The notes beneath the pieces were generated by a model. That model did not search any database, was not told the origin of the DNA, and worked only from the letters and a program-made list of their open reading frames with translations. Made by a program: the position numbers and the translations under genes. A stretch of DNA of 21,321 bases, from NCBI GenBank assembly GCA_027325115.1, contig DAHWFG010000504.1, forward strand, positions 1 to 21,321, given 5' to 3'. Below are positions 6,772-14,276 of this stretch, one piece after another. Position 1 is the first letter of the stretch; each line of letters begins with the position of its first letter. The DNA is from JAKBCQ01 sp021807585 (GTDB lineage Bacteria > Planctomycetota > Planctomycetia > Isosphaerales > Isosphaeraceae).

Positions 6772-7773
6772 GTGCTTTTAAAAATTGATCATATAACGAG
6801 ATTAACGTATTCGTCGCCGGTATCGGAGACGGTGTTCGAGGCGCGAATGGCGCCTCCTTCGACCGAGGATCAGACGGTTTTGGGTTACTTGTTGCGAACG
6901 ACCCCCGCCGCGCCTTTGACCTCGTATCGCGACGGGTTCGGCAATCGCGTCGACCTCTTCAACCTCGCGACGCCTTATCGCGATTTGACGATCCACACGA
7001 CCTCGATCGTGCGGGTTCATCGTCGTCGATTCCAGGGGTGCGTCGAATCGGCGTCGTGGCCGACCCCCGATCACCTGACGCGCGACAGCGTCGACGTCGT
7101 CGATTTTCTCGACCCGAGCCCGCTCGTCGATCGATCCGAGCGGCTCGACGAGATCGTCGCGTCGCTCAAACAGCCGACCGGGACGTTTCTCGACCGCGTG
7201 AACGAACTGCTCGAAGTGGTAGCCGCCGAATTGGAATATGAACAAAAAGTGACAAACTCGCGCACTCCGCTTCGTGAGGTGTTGGATTTAAAACGCGGCG
7301 TATGCCAGGATTTCGCGCATTTGATGCTGGGCGTCTGCCGAGGCGTCGGCGTGCCCGCTCGCTACGTGAGCGGTTACATCAACCACCCCGGCGAGATCGC
7401 GACCCACGCTTGGTGCCAGCTTTGGGGCGGAAGCGCGTTCGGCTGGTTCGACGTCGACCCGACTCGCACCCAGTTCGTCGGCGACGAGCACGTCGTCGTC
7501 GCGGTGGGACGCGACTACTCGGACGTTCCCCCCAACCGAGGCCTCTGGAAAGGCCGCGCCGACGAATCAATCAACGTGACGGTACAGGTCGAACCGATCG
7601 ATCGCGTTCCGCCCGACTGGAACGAGTGGTCGTCGTGGGGCGGGCGGGGAACGCATCAATCGCGTTCGATATCTCGCGCTTCCGAATCCAAAAAACGTGT
7701 TCATGTACCGTATCCTGTTCAACGGACGCGCAACCCGCACCTCAAGCAGCAACAAGGGCAACAGCAGCAGTAA
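6772..7773 (+). CDS. Transglutaminase-like cysteine protease (Bact_transglu_N + Transglut_core)
   Basis: 333 residues from a GTG start. The N-terminal beta domain (about 1-90: LLKIDHITRLTYSSPVSE through SYRDGFGN) is the bacterial transglutaminase-like N-terminal domain. The core has the Cys-His-Asp triad: GVCQDFAHL (C178), THAWCQLW (H212) and WFDVDPT (D229). Bacterial members usually act as peptidases or amidases. The gene lies 60 bp after the alpha-E gene and completes the ATP-grasp/alpha-E/transglutaminase cluster, probably in one operon. The C-terminal 35 residues are basic and end in a glutamine-rich tail (LKQQQGQQQQ) outside the fold. The ribosome-binding site is weak (AAAG about 8 nt before GTG), but the start agrees with the family N-terminus. 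Confidence 0.9.
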   Translation: MLLKIDHITRLTYSSPVSETVFEARMAPPSTEDQTVLGYLLRTTPAAPLTSYRDGFGNRVDLFNLATPYRDLTIHTTSIVRVHRRRFQGCVESASWPTPDHLTRDSVDVVDFLDPSPLVDRSERLDEIVASLKQPTGTFLDRVNELLEVVAAELEYEQKVTNSRTPLREVLDLKRGVCQDFAHLMLGVCRGVGVPARYVSGYINHPGEIATHAWCQLWGGSAFGWFDVDPTRTQFVGDEHVVVAVGRDYSDVPPNRGLWKGRADESINVTVQVEPIDRVPPDWNEWSSWGGRGTHQSRSISRASESKKRVHVPYPVQRTRNPHLKQQQGQQQQ

Positions 7774-7782
7774 ATTCGCCGG

Positions 7783-7821
7783 GATGAACAATCGCCGATC
7801 ATCTCGGCGATTCGATTCATC
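7783..7821 (+). terminator. Hairpin after the ATP-grasp/alpha-E/transglutaminase cluster
   Basis: AATCGCCGA (7790-7798) and TCGGCGATT (7804-7812) are perfect 9-bp arms around TCATC. An outer GATGAA (7783-7788) / TTCATC (7816-7821) extends the stem through a small internal loop. It begins 9 bases after the transglutaminase stop codon. There is no T-tract, so it is either a Rho-dependent 3' end or an mRNA-stabilising stem. The gap to the convergent gene at 7965 holds nothing else recognised. Confidence 0.5.
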
Positions 7822-7964
7822 CGACGCGCGGCGGAATCCGAATCGGCGAGGAACGACGAATATTGGAGAAGCAAACTTAAATGCATGTTATGTTCACATG
7901 ATTTGTATCGACAGATATTTACAGGTCATCCCGCTCCCGATTCGAGCCGTCCACCTCACTACGA

Positions 7965-10568
7965 TCAATGGATGTCGCGATCTTCGAACTCAGCCAATCC
8001 CGAGTTCAACCGCCAGACGATCCGCCACGTCGATTCGATCGGTCGCGCCAAAAGCACCGCGATCTGAACTCGGGTCCAATTCGATCCTTCGTAAATATCG
8101 AGATTCGCTCCGGCGGGCGGAATCTTTTCGATCAGCTCAAAGGCGCGACGAGGATCGATCATCGCGAGCGCCTCGAAGAGCCGCAAAAAAAGTCTTGGGC
8201 GCGAATACAATTCGTCACCGGCGATCGCAAGCTCTCGTTCAATCAACACCAAAGCGACTTCACGGTCATATCGGGCCATAAACAATGATAAATCAGACAT
8301 CGTCGATCCCCACTCGATTCGAGGATCGGGGTTCGGAGAGCGATCCGCCGCGGCGCGCCAAAAAATCTCGGGAACGAACGCGGGATCGATCTCCTCCGCC
8401 AAAGGCATAAACGCCGAAATATCTAAAAACACGCTCGGCTTCATACTCATCCACGAATCAATACTCTCGAGCGCCTTGTTAAACGATTTTTCCGCGGCTT
8501 GGCGGTCGGTCGACCAAAGATTTTTGGCGACGTATAGCCGCGCAAGCGCGACCGACATCTCGCGATCGAGAAGCGACGCGAGCTTTTCGGCGATCGCGGG
8601 ATTCGCTTTGGACGCAACCCGACAAAATCGCTCGATCACGGCGGCGCGATCAAACGGGTCGGAAATCTCGGCGAGCAAGCGCTCCGCTCGATCCGGCCGC
8701 GACACGATCGCACGAGCTATTACATTCTTAATTGATCGCTTATGAATCCTTGGATCTTGAATTTTGTCGACGATTTTCCGAGCCGCGGGATAATCGACGC
8801 GCGCGAGCCTTGCCGCGAACAATCCGGCGAACAATCGCTCGTTCTCCGGGAGGTTTTCGGCGATCTTAAGCCCTTCGTCGAAGAGAGGTTTCGCCCGATC
8901 GATATCGCCGATTTCGATCAGTCGCTCGGCGATATCGCCGAGCAACAACGCGCGACGCTCGGGCCTGCGGACTCCTCTCGCGTGCAATAATGCGCGATCG
9001 ATAAGCGACCGCCGATCTTTGACGCGATCGACGGGTAAAGCGTCGATCAGATCGAGGAACGCGTCCGAGCGATAATCAGCGTCGTCGATCGATTCGACGA
9101 GTGTCGTCGCCTCGTCGAGATCGGTCGCCGCGAGCGAAGGAGCAATGCGCGCATACAACGTCCATCGCGTGCGAGGTTCGACTCCCGCACGCTCGATCGC
9201 GTCCATTCCGTCCCCCAGATCGATCAACAATAAAGGATACAATAATATGTTAAAATCGATACGTTTATCTTTCGATGCGATCGCCTTTTCGACGTAGGTC
9301 TCAATCAATCGCCGCGCCAATTGCTTGCGTTCGGCGTCTTTGACCGGGCTCTGTAGGGTTTTCATCCGCTCGTCGCGGGGATCGGTCGTCCGTGCGATCG
9401 AAAGCGTAATATTCGACCGATTTGTATCGATTAATTGTCCATGAAAGCGAAACCCCGGCTTGCGCGCGAAGACGAACGCTTTTCCCGGTCGATATCCCTT
9501 CAAATGGAATGAGCCGTCGGCCGCGGTTCGCGTCGTCGTTTTCCCGGAACCGTCACCCGATTGAAAGACCTCGACATCAGCGACGAGCCTCCCTTGCCGA
9601 TCGATCGCTTTTCCCGCGATCGATCGCAAGCTCGACAGCCGAATCGTCGGGATCGCAATCACCCGCTCGGCCTTCGCGTCGGGCTTGATCCACTTCGAGA
9701 GGAATCCGTCGTGGTCGTCGTCGGGAGCGATAGAAACGCGGTAACGACGCCCCGCGATGAGACAATCGGGAGTGACGAACGTTCCGTCGGCGCTTGTTCG
9801 GATCGGTTCCTTCGGAAAATGAACGCGCGGCAGAACGCCTCTTTCGCTTTGCGACCAAATCATAACGGCTCGACCGGCGATCGGCGCAGCCGATTCATCG
9901 ACGATCTTGCCCGAAAGAGCGCCCGCGGGTTCGATCTTCCATTCCATCATATTATCTTGTGATGGTTCAATGATTCCCAACACTTGACGAGCCGTCTCCG
10001 GAGAATCGATCGCGACTTCGCAATATTTCATCGATCGCTGGAACGGAAAGAGAGCGGCTTTTCCTTCGTCGTTTGTCGTTCGTCGCATGCGATCGAAAAG
10101 AACGTCGGGTATCTCGGAGGCGTGAATTTCTCCAGTTTCGGTCGATAGAAAAGCGGAGCGAGGAGCGATCGCCGCTCCGGCCAAAGGCTTATCGCCGGGC
10201 CCCTTGAGCCGAATCACTCGTTCGACGGTCGATCCACAGACGATTGTTTGCCTTGAAATCTTGGCCGAGGGGAATACGAACCGACCGTTCAAGCCTTTTT
10301 GGAGATCGAACGTCCAGATCTGAAGCGCTCCCAGGAAACCGCCGAGATCTTGATCGCCCGGCCTTGGAAACGCGAACTCCCCCTTGGCGTCGGTTTTTGT
10401 CGCTGAGATCACTCGCGTCTCTCCCTCGACGTTCGTCCCCGACGCGAGGAAAACCTCGATCCCCTCGAGCGGATTCTTCATTTCGTCGATCACGACTCCG
10501 GCAATCGCATCGTCATGTTTAAAGTTCGCTTGTGCAATGATTAGTGCGAGAAGAATCGCGTGCGGCAT
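7965..10568 (-). CDS. Secreted protein with carboxypeptidase-regulatory-like domains and helical (TPR-like) repeats
   Basis: About 867 residues. The start ATG at 10568 has GGGAG 8 nt upstream and opens a signal peptide (MPHAILLALIIAQA); an in-frame ATG at 10613 would add 15 charged residues and is rejected. The N-terminal half has several beta-sandwich segments of the carboxypeptidase-regulatory type. Each has an AG/SGKxxD...PxxG start and a TxxDGxF or TxADGxF end: for example IAGVVIDEMKNPLEGIEV with TDAKGEFAFP, LSGKIVDESAAPIAG with TSADGTF, and IAGKAIDRQGRLVADVEV with TAADGSFHLKGY. From about residue 400 the protein is alpha-helical with TPR-like or alpha-alpha repeats (AERLIEIGDIDRAKPLFDEG and similar). 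It is probably exported. Function unknown; such proteins are common in planctomycetes. It stands alone on the minus strand. Confidence 0.75.
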   Translation of the reverse strand: MPHAILLALIIAQANFKHDDAIAGVVIDEMKNPLEGIEVFLASGTNVEGETRVISATKTDAKGEFAFPRPGDQDLGGFLGALQIWTFDLQKGLNGRFVFPSAKISRQTIVCGSTVERVIRLKGPGDKPLAGAAIAPRSAFLSTETGEIHASEIPDVLFDRMRRTTNDEGKAALFPFQRSMKYCEVAIDSPETARQVLGIIEPSQDNMMEWKIEPAGALSGKIVDESAAPIAGRAVMIWSQSERGVLPRVHFPKEPIRTSADGTFVTPDCLIAGRRYRVSIAPDDDHDGFLSKWIKPDAKAERVIAIPTIRLSSLRSIAGKAIDRQGRLVADVEVFQSGDGSGKTTTRTAADGSFHLKGYRPGKAFVFARKPGFRFHGQLIDTNRSNITLSIARTTDPRDERMKTLQSPVKDAERKQLARRLIETYVEKAIASKDKRIDFNILLYPLLLIDLGDGMDAIERAGVEPRTRWTLYARIAPSLAATDLDEATTLVESIDDADYRSDAFLDLIDALPVDRVKDRRSLIDRALLHARGVRRPERRALLLGDIAERLIEIGDIDRAKPLFDEGLKIAENLPENERLFAGLFAARLARVDYPAARKIVDKIQDPRIHKRSIKNVIARAIVSRPDRAERLLAEISDPFDRAAVIERFCRVASKANPAIAEKLASLLDREMSVALARLYVAKNLWSTDRQAAEKSFNKALESIDSWMSMKPSVFLDISAFMPLAEEIDPAFVPEIFWRAAADRSPNPDPRIEWGSTMSDLSLFMARYDREVALVLIERELAIAGDELYSRPRLFLRLFEALAMIDPRRAFELIEKIPPAGANLDIYEGSNWTRVQIAVLLARPIESTWRIVWRLNSGLAEFEDRDIH

Positions 10569-10762
10569 CGTTCGCTCCCGGAGGTTGAACGGAGGAGACT
10601 TTCGTAAAAACAAGCCTAGAGGTTCGCGGACGCGCGATCAACCCCGGCGCGTTCGTGACGATTTCACCAAAATGATTCTGCATAATTCAATTACAGATTG
10701 ATTATCGTGGTTTATATAATAAAACGGAGTTTTGAGAATTATTGGAAGCGACTACGACGCGG
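10569..10762. other. Upstream region of the secreted-protein gene
   Basis: This gap separates the minus-strand hicAB operon from the minus-strand secreted-protein gene and should hold the latter's promoter. It contains TTTATATAATAAA (10711-10723), a 13-mer found again at 20989-21001. No clear -10/-35 pair or terminator was identified. Confidence 0.35.
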
Positions 10763-10981
10763 TTACGCGTGGATCTTTCCGACTCGCGGCGGAGGGATCG
10801 GTCGCCCAAGTGCCTTCGCGGTCTCGATCCATTCCTTAATCACGATCTCGACGGCCTCGAGAGCATCGCGATAAGTCGGACCGTCGGCCGCGCATCCCGG
10901 TAATTCGGGAACGACGGCGACGTATGATTGATCGATCTCGCTCCAATAAATCAGGATCTCATAACGATGGTTATTGAACAT
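10763..10981 (-). CDS. hicB: HicB-family antitoxin (short form)
   Basis: A 72-residue protein with the HicB partial RNase-H-like fold: beta strands YEILIYWSEIDQSYVAVVPELPGC, then the helix DGPTYRDALEAVEIVIKEWIETAKALG and the PIPPPR tail. The PELPGC-x-A-x-GxT core is diagnostic. It ends right after the pseudo-RNase-H domain, so the C-terminal DNA-binding domain (RHH or HTH) of longer HicB proteins is missing. Autoregulation, if any, may rely on another factor. The start overlaps the end of hicA by 11 nt and has a strong GGAGGAG ribosome-binding site inside hicA. It would neutralise the HicA RNase. Confidence 0.88.
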   Translation of the reverse strand: MFNNHRYEILIYWSEIDQSYVAVVPELPGCAADGPTYRDALEAVEIVIKEWIETAKALGRPIPPPRVGKIHA

Positions 10982-11234
10982 CCGGCTCCTCCAAGTTTGG
11001 GTATTTCGTCAATATTCGCCGAACTTGTGCGACTTGATAAGGTTTCGCGTTCGCGCCTCTTGGCTGGATATTGATAATCTCCACAACATCAGATCGGGTG
11101 AATATGAAATGATCTCCTCGAACTCGCTCCTGGAATCGATACTTTTTTAATAAGCCGCGGAGATCCACAAAACGAATATTCGTATCCGAATTCCCGCTCA
11201 GTATACGATCGCGAATCCCATCCCATTTCCCCAT
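10971..11234 (-). CDS. hicA: HicA-family mRNA interferase toxin
   Basis: An 87-residue HicA-like protein with a double-stranded-RNA-binding-like fold. The motif is RFVDLRGLLKKYRF followed by RVRGDHFIFTR, in which His42 of the G-x-HxxF box is the expected catalytic residue. The tail VAQVRRILTKY matches the family's closing helix. HicA enzymes cleave mRNA and are held in check by HicB. The ATG at 11234 has AAGGA about 7 nt upstream. Gene order is toxin first, antitoxin second, as is usual for hicAB. An N-terminal extension of about 20 residues (MGKWDGIRDRILSGNSD) precedes the core, a form common in larger HicA proteins. Confidence 0.85.
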   Translation of the reverse strand: MGKWDGIRDRILSGNSDTNIRFVDLRGLLKKYRFQERVRGDHFIFTRSDVVEIINIQPRGANAKPYQVAQVRRILTKYPNLEEPDVQ

Positions 11235-11540
11235 GACCGTCCTTCTTCAAGACTATCATTTATGAAGCGTTTATCGAGTCGCTTCGATACCCCAATCCTA
11301 TGATCCGATAGCTTTGGGATAATGATCGATCCCGTTTCGATCATTCAACTCACCGGGCCGAGGTATAAGATGCATTAAGAACGAACGGTGAAAAAGAAGC
11401 CGCTAGTACGATTCTATCTGAACGCCATTTCGATTTCTATATCGTCGAATGACGGCCCCACGCCGTGCTTCATGTTAGTCCGACGGTTACGATACAATAA
11501 CCTTGATCAAAGACCCCGAACCCGACCGAGAGCCGACACG
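11235..11540. other. Divergent intergenic region between hicAB and the TIM-barrel gene
   Basis: The region should carry the promoters of both divergent units. It contains the inverted repeat at 11321-11345. The TIM-barrel reading frame stays open back to 11388, but that extension is not conserved-looking. No other gene or RNA is recognised. Confidence 0.45.
11321..11345. promoter_or_regulatory. Inverted repeat, candidate operator
   Basis: AATGATCGA (11321-11329) and TCGATCATT (11337-11345) are perfect 9-bp arms separated by 7 bases. They lie 87 bp upstream of hicA and 195 bp upstream of the divergent TIM-barrel gene. Size and position fit a dimeric repressor site, or a transcript hairpin. 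GATC-rich words are very common in this genome, so chance is possible. Confidence 0.4.
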
Positions 11541-12365
11541 ATGGTACACATTAGCGCCTTCGCCGACGAGATCGATCCCGATCCCGTGGTTCAGCTTAAC
11601 GTGCTCGCCGAGCACGCGATCCGGCATGTGGAATTCCGTTCGATCCTGGGGAAAAACGTGCTCGATCTCGACGACGACGATCACGCCTCGTTCCGCGCCT
11701 TGATGCGCGATCGCGGGGTCACGTTGAGCGCGATCGGTTCTCCGATCGGCAAAATCGCGATCACCGATCCGTTCGAGCCGCATATCGAACGCTTCGAAAA
11801 GGCGCTCGAACTCGCGCTCTTTTACGAAGCTCCGCGCGTTCGCGTGTTCAGCTTTTATATCCCTCAAGGCGACGATCCCGGAAATCATCGCGGCGAGGTG
11901 ATCCGTCGCATGGCGACGCTCGCCGAGATCGCCGCGGAACAAGGCGTGACGTTGTTCCTCGAAAATGAGAAGGGAATCTACGGCGACGTCGCCGAACGCG
12001 TGCTCGATATCATCGAAGCGGTCGACTCGCCGGCGCTCGGTTCGGCGTTCGATCCCGCGAATTTTCTTGAAGTCGGCGAATCGATCGAGAACGCGTGGAA
12101 CAAACTCCGCGAACATGTCATTCATTTTCACGTAAAAGATTATGACACACTTACGCATAAGAATGTGGAGGCGGGATTGGGAGCAGGGGAGATCGCCGGG
12201 CTGATCGCGGATCTTGTCGCACGCGGATTCGACGGTTTTTGCACACTCGAGCCGCATTTGATCGTCGCCGAGAAGAGTTACGGCTTCACGGGTCCCGATC
12301 GGTTCGGCGACGCGGCGCGCGCTCTCAAGGGAGAACTCGATCGCGTCGGAGTTGCGTATCGGTGA
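11541..12365 (+). CDS. Sugar phosphate isomerase/epimerase family TIM-barrel protein
   Basis: A 274-residue xylose-isomerase-like TIM barrel (AP endonuclease family 2 fold). The metal-site residues lie where expected: Glu141 in VTLFLENEKG, Asp171 in GSAFDPANFLE, His195/His197 with Asp200 in VIHFHVKDYD, and Glu237 in GFCTLEPHL. It starts MVHISAFADEIDPDPVVQ, typical of planctomycete members, which is why ATG 11541 is preferred over the open frame from 11388. A GAGAG lies about 9 nt upstream. Family members isomerise or epimerise sugars, inositols or related hydroxy-acids using a divalent metal. The substrate cannot be told from sequence. It is monocistronic, and a tandem repeat follows the stop codon within 3 nt. 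Confidence 0.85.
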   Translation: MVHISAFADEIDPDPVVQLNVLAEHAIRHVEFRSILGKNVLDLDDDDHASFRALMRDRGVTLSAIGSPIGKIAITDPFEPHIERFEKALELALFYEAPRVRVFSFYIPQGDDPGNHRGEVIRRMATLAEIAAEQGVTLFLENEKGIYGDVAERVLDIIEAVDSPALGSAFDPANFLEVGESIENAWNKLREHVIHFHVKDYDTLTHKNVEAGLGAGEIAGLIADLVARGFDGFCTLEPHLIVAEKSYGFTGPDRFGDAARALKGELDRVGVAYR

Positions 12366-12803
12366 TTTCGGAGGCGACACCAAGATCTCGGGGGTGTCGC
12401 CAAGACCTCAGAGGCGACGCCAAGACCTCGGAGGCGACGCCAAGACCTCGGAGGTGATTCCAAACTTGCGCGCGACGCGGATCATCACGCGAGAAACTTC
12501 GTTGAAACGGCGACTTCGCGTGGTTCGCCGTTCGTCAAAGGATGCTTGTTCCACGCATATCAATTGCGGATGCGCACGGACCGGCTCGATCTCGCGCGAC
12601 AAAATACTGGATGATCGGCGTGGAAAACGTTATCTTATGAATCGAGGCCGAATGTCTGTCGATTTCCCGCCGAAGCCCCCCGCCCTTTTTCATTGCGACT
12701 CTTTGTCTTTCGATTGATCGAGGCGCGGGGGATGAACCAAGCTCGGAGAGATTTCACCCCCCTCGCACCGTACCACGGAATCGCGTCTTTGAGGAGAATG
12801 GAT
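12366..12803. other. Intergenic region with tandem repeat; rest without recognised gene
   Basis: The first 100 bp are the 20-bp tandem repeats (12368-12467). The remainder (12468-12790) shows no recognisable gene or RNA. A GAGGAG ribosome-binding site at 12791-12796 closes the region ahead of the DUF1501 gene. Confidence 0.5.
12368..12467. repeat. Five tandem 20-bp units
   Basis: The unit is TCGGAGGCGACGCCAAGACC. Units lie at 12368-12387, 12388-12407, 12408-12427, 12428-12447 and 12448-12467. The fourth matches the consensus exactly and the third differs at one base. The first and second carry two to four changes, and the fifth is degenerate at its 3' end. There are no spacers, so it is not a CRISPR array. 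It begins 3 nt after the TIM-barrel stop codon. Confidence 0.9.
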
Positions 12804-14180
12804 ATGCTGACATTAACGGGGAGAGGTCGAACGTCGACTTGCGGGGGCGCGACTCGGCGCGATTTTCTCCAGGCGGGGACGCTGGGCGCGCTCGGGTTCG
12901 GCTTGCCCCACTGGTTCGCCGCCAAGGCCGCGGGAGGGGTTAAACCGTGGGGGGACGACCGCGCGTGCATCATGATTTTCAATCTCGGCGCGCCGAGCAA
13001 TATGGATCTTTGGGACATGAAACCCGACGCTCCCGCCGAGGTGCGTGGACCGTTCAAGCCGATCGCGACGCGATCGCACGCGATCCAGGTTTCGGAGATC
13101 CTGCCGCGACACGCCGAGATCGCCGATAAGTTTTCGCTTGTGCGTTCGGTGCATCACGGCGGCGCCGCGGTGCACGACGCGGGTTGGCAGATGATGCAAA
13201 CGGGTCGGTTGTTCGCGGGAGGGGTGAACACGCCGCACATTGGTTCGGTCGTCGGCTATTTGAAGGGTCGAAAGACCGACCTGCCGCCGTTCGTCGTTCT
13301 TCCCGAGCTGATGGGACGAGGCGGCGGGAATTTACCCAACGGGCAAGCGGGAGGCTTTTTGGGGAAGGCGCACGACCCGTTCGCGCTCAACGCCGATCCG
13401 TCTAAGCCCGGCTTTCAGGTTCCCGATCTGCTCCCTCCCAAAGAGATCGGCGCGGTGCGATTGGAACGTCGTCGGAAGATTCGGGAGATCGTCGACGACG
13501 CGGTGAAGACGTTCGAGGCTTCTGAAAACGCGGCTCTGCTCGAGGGGAATTTTGATTCGGCGTTTCGGTTGATGACGAGCGCCTCGGCGCGGGCCGCGTT
13601 TGATCTGGCGAAGGAGGAGCCGAAAACGCGCGAACGCTACGGCATGACGCGATTCGGCCAGTGTTGCCTGCTGGCTCGTCGACTCGTCGAGAGCGGCGTT
13701 CGGTTCGTGACGATCAACGCGTTCTTGACCGTTTTTGATGAAATCACGTGGGACATCCACGGTTCAAAACCGTTTACATCGATTGAAGGCATGCGCGACA
13801 TTGTCTGTCCCATGTATGATCGGGCGTATTCGGCGCTGTTGGAAGATCTTTCGGCGCGGGGTCTGCTTGATACGACTCTGGTGTGCAATCTCGCCGAGTT
13901 CGGTAGGACTCCGCGGATCAATCCCGCGGGGGGTCGCGATCATTGGCCGCTCTGTTTCACGGTCGGTTTCGCCGGAGGGGGGGTTCAAGGCGGCAGAACG
14001 GTGGGGGCGAGCGATCCGATCGGCGCGGTGCCGGCGGACCGTCCCGTCGAGCCCGCCGACATCGCCGCGACGATCTTCCACAGCCTCGGTCTCGATCTCG
14101 AAACGAAGCTGCCGGGCCCCGCGGGAAGGCCGTTTCCGATCGTCGATTTCGGCCACAGGGAAATCCAAGAACTGTTCTGA
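12804..14180 (+). CDS. DUF1501 Tat-exported protein
   Basis: 458 residues from ATG 12804, which lies 7 nt after GAGGAG; in-frame upstream ATGs at 12798 and 12693 are less well placed. A twin-arginine signal (TRRDFLQAGTLGALGFGLP, R18-R19) sends the folded protein across the membrane. The body has the DUF1501 marks: MIFNLGAPSNMDLWDMKPDAP, VHHGGAAVHDAGWQMMQTGR, PPFVVLPELMG, and LAEFGRTPRIN with GGRDHWP near the end. The family belongs to the alkaline-phosphatase/sulfatase superfamily by fold, but its substrate is not established. In planctomycetes it is nearly always beside a DUF1549/DUF1553 gene, as here 96 bp downstream. Confidence 0.9.
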   Translation: MLTLTGRGRTSTCGGATRRDFLQAGTLGALGFGLPHWFAAKAAGGVKPWGDDRACIMIFNLGAPSNMDLWDMKPDAPAEVRGPFKPIATRSHAIQVSEILPRHAEIADKFSLVRSVHHGGAAVHDAGWQMMQTGRLFAGGVNTPHIGSVVGYLKGRKTDLPPFVVLPELMGRGGGNLPNGQAGGFLGKAHDPFALNADPSKPGFQVPDLLPPKEIGAVRLERRRKIREIVDDAVKTFEASENAALLEGNFDSAFRLMTSASARAAFDLAKEEPKTRERYGMTRFGQCCLLARRLVESGVRFVTINAFLTVFDEITWDIHGSKPFTSIEGMRDIVCPMYDRAYSALLEDLSARGLLDTTLVCNLAEFGRTPRINPAGGRDHWPLCFTVGFAGGGVQGGRTVGASDPIGAVPADRPVEPADIAATIFHSLGLDLETKLPGPAGRPFPIVDFGHREIQELF

Positions 14181-14276
14181 ATCGGACGACCGCGAGTCTT
14201 CGATCGAGATCCTCGAGGCCGATAATATTTTCAATCAATCATGATACGGCGTTATGAATTGAAGTAGGTGATAGGC

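Noticed and set aside
11487..12383. 298-codon minus-strand frame opposite the TIM-barrel gene
   Set aside because: Antisense shadow produced by symmetric CGATCG-rich codons; the plus strand carries conserved metal-site residues.
12368..12467. Repeats considered as a CRISPR array
   Set aside because: Units are contiguous with no spacers, and no cas gene is nearby.
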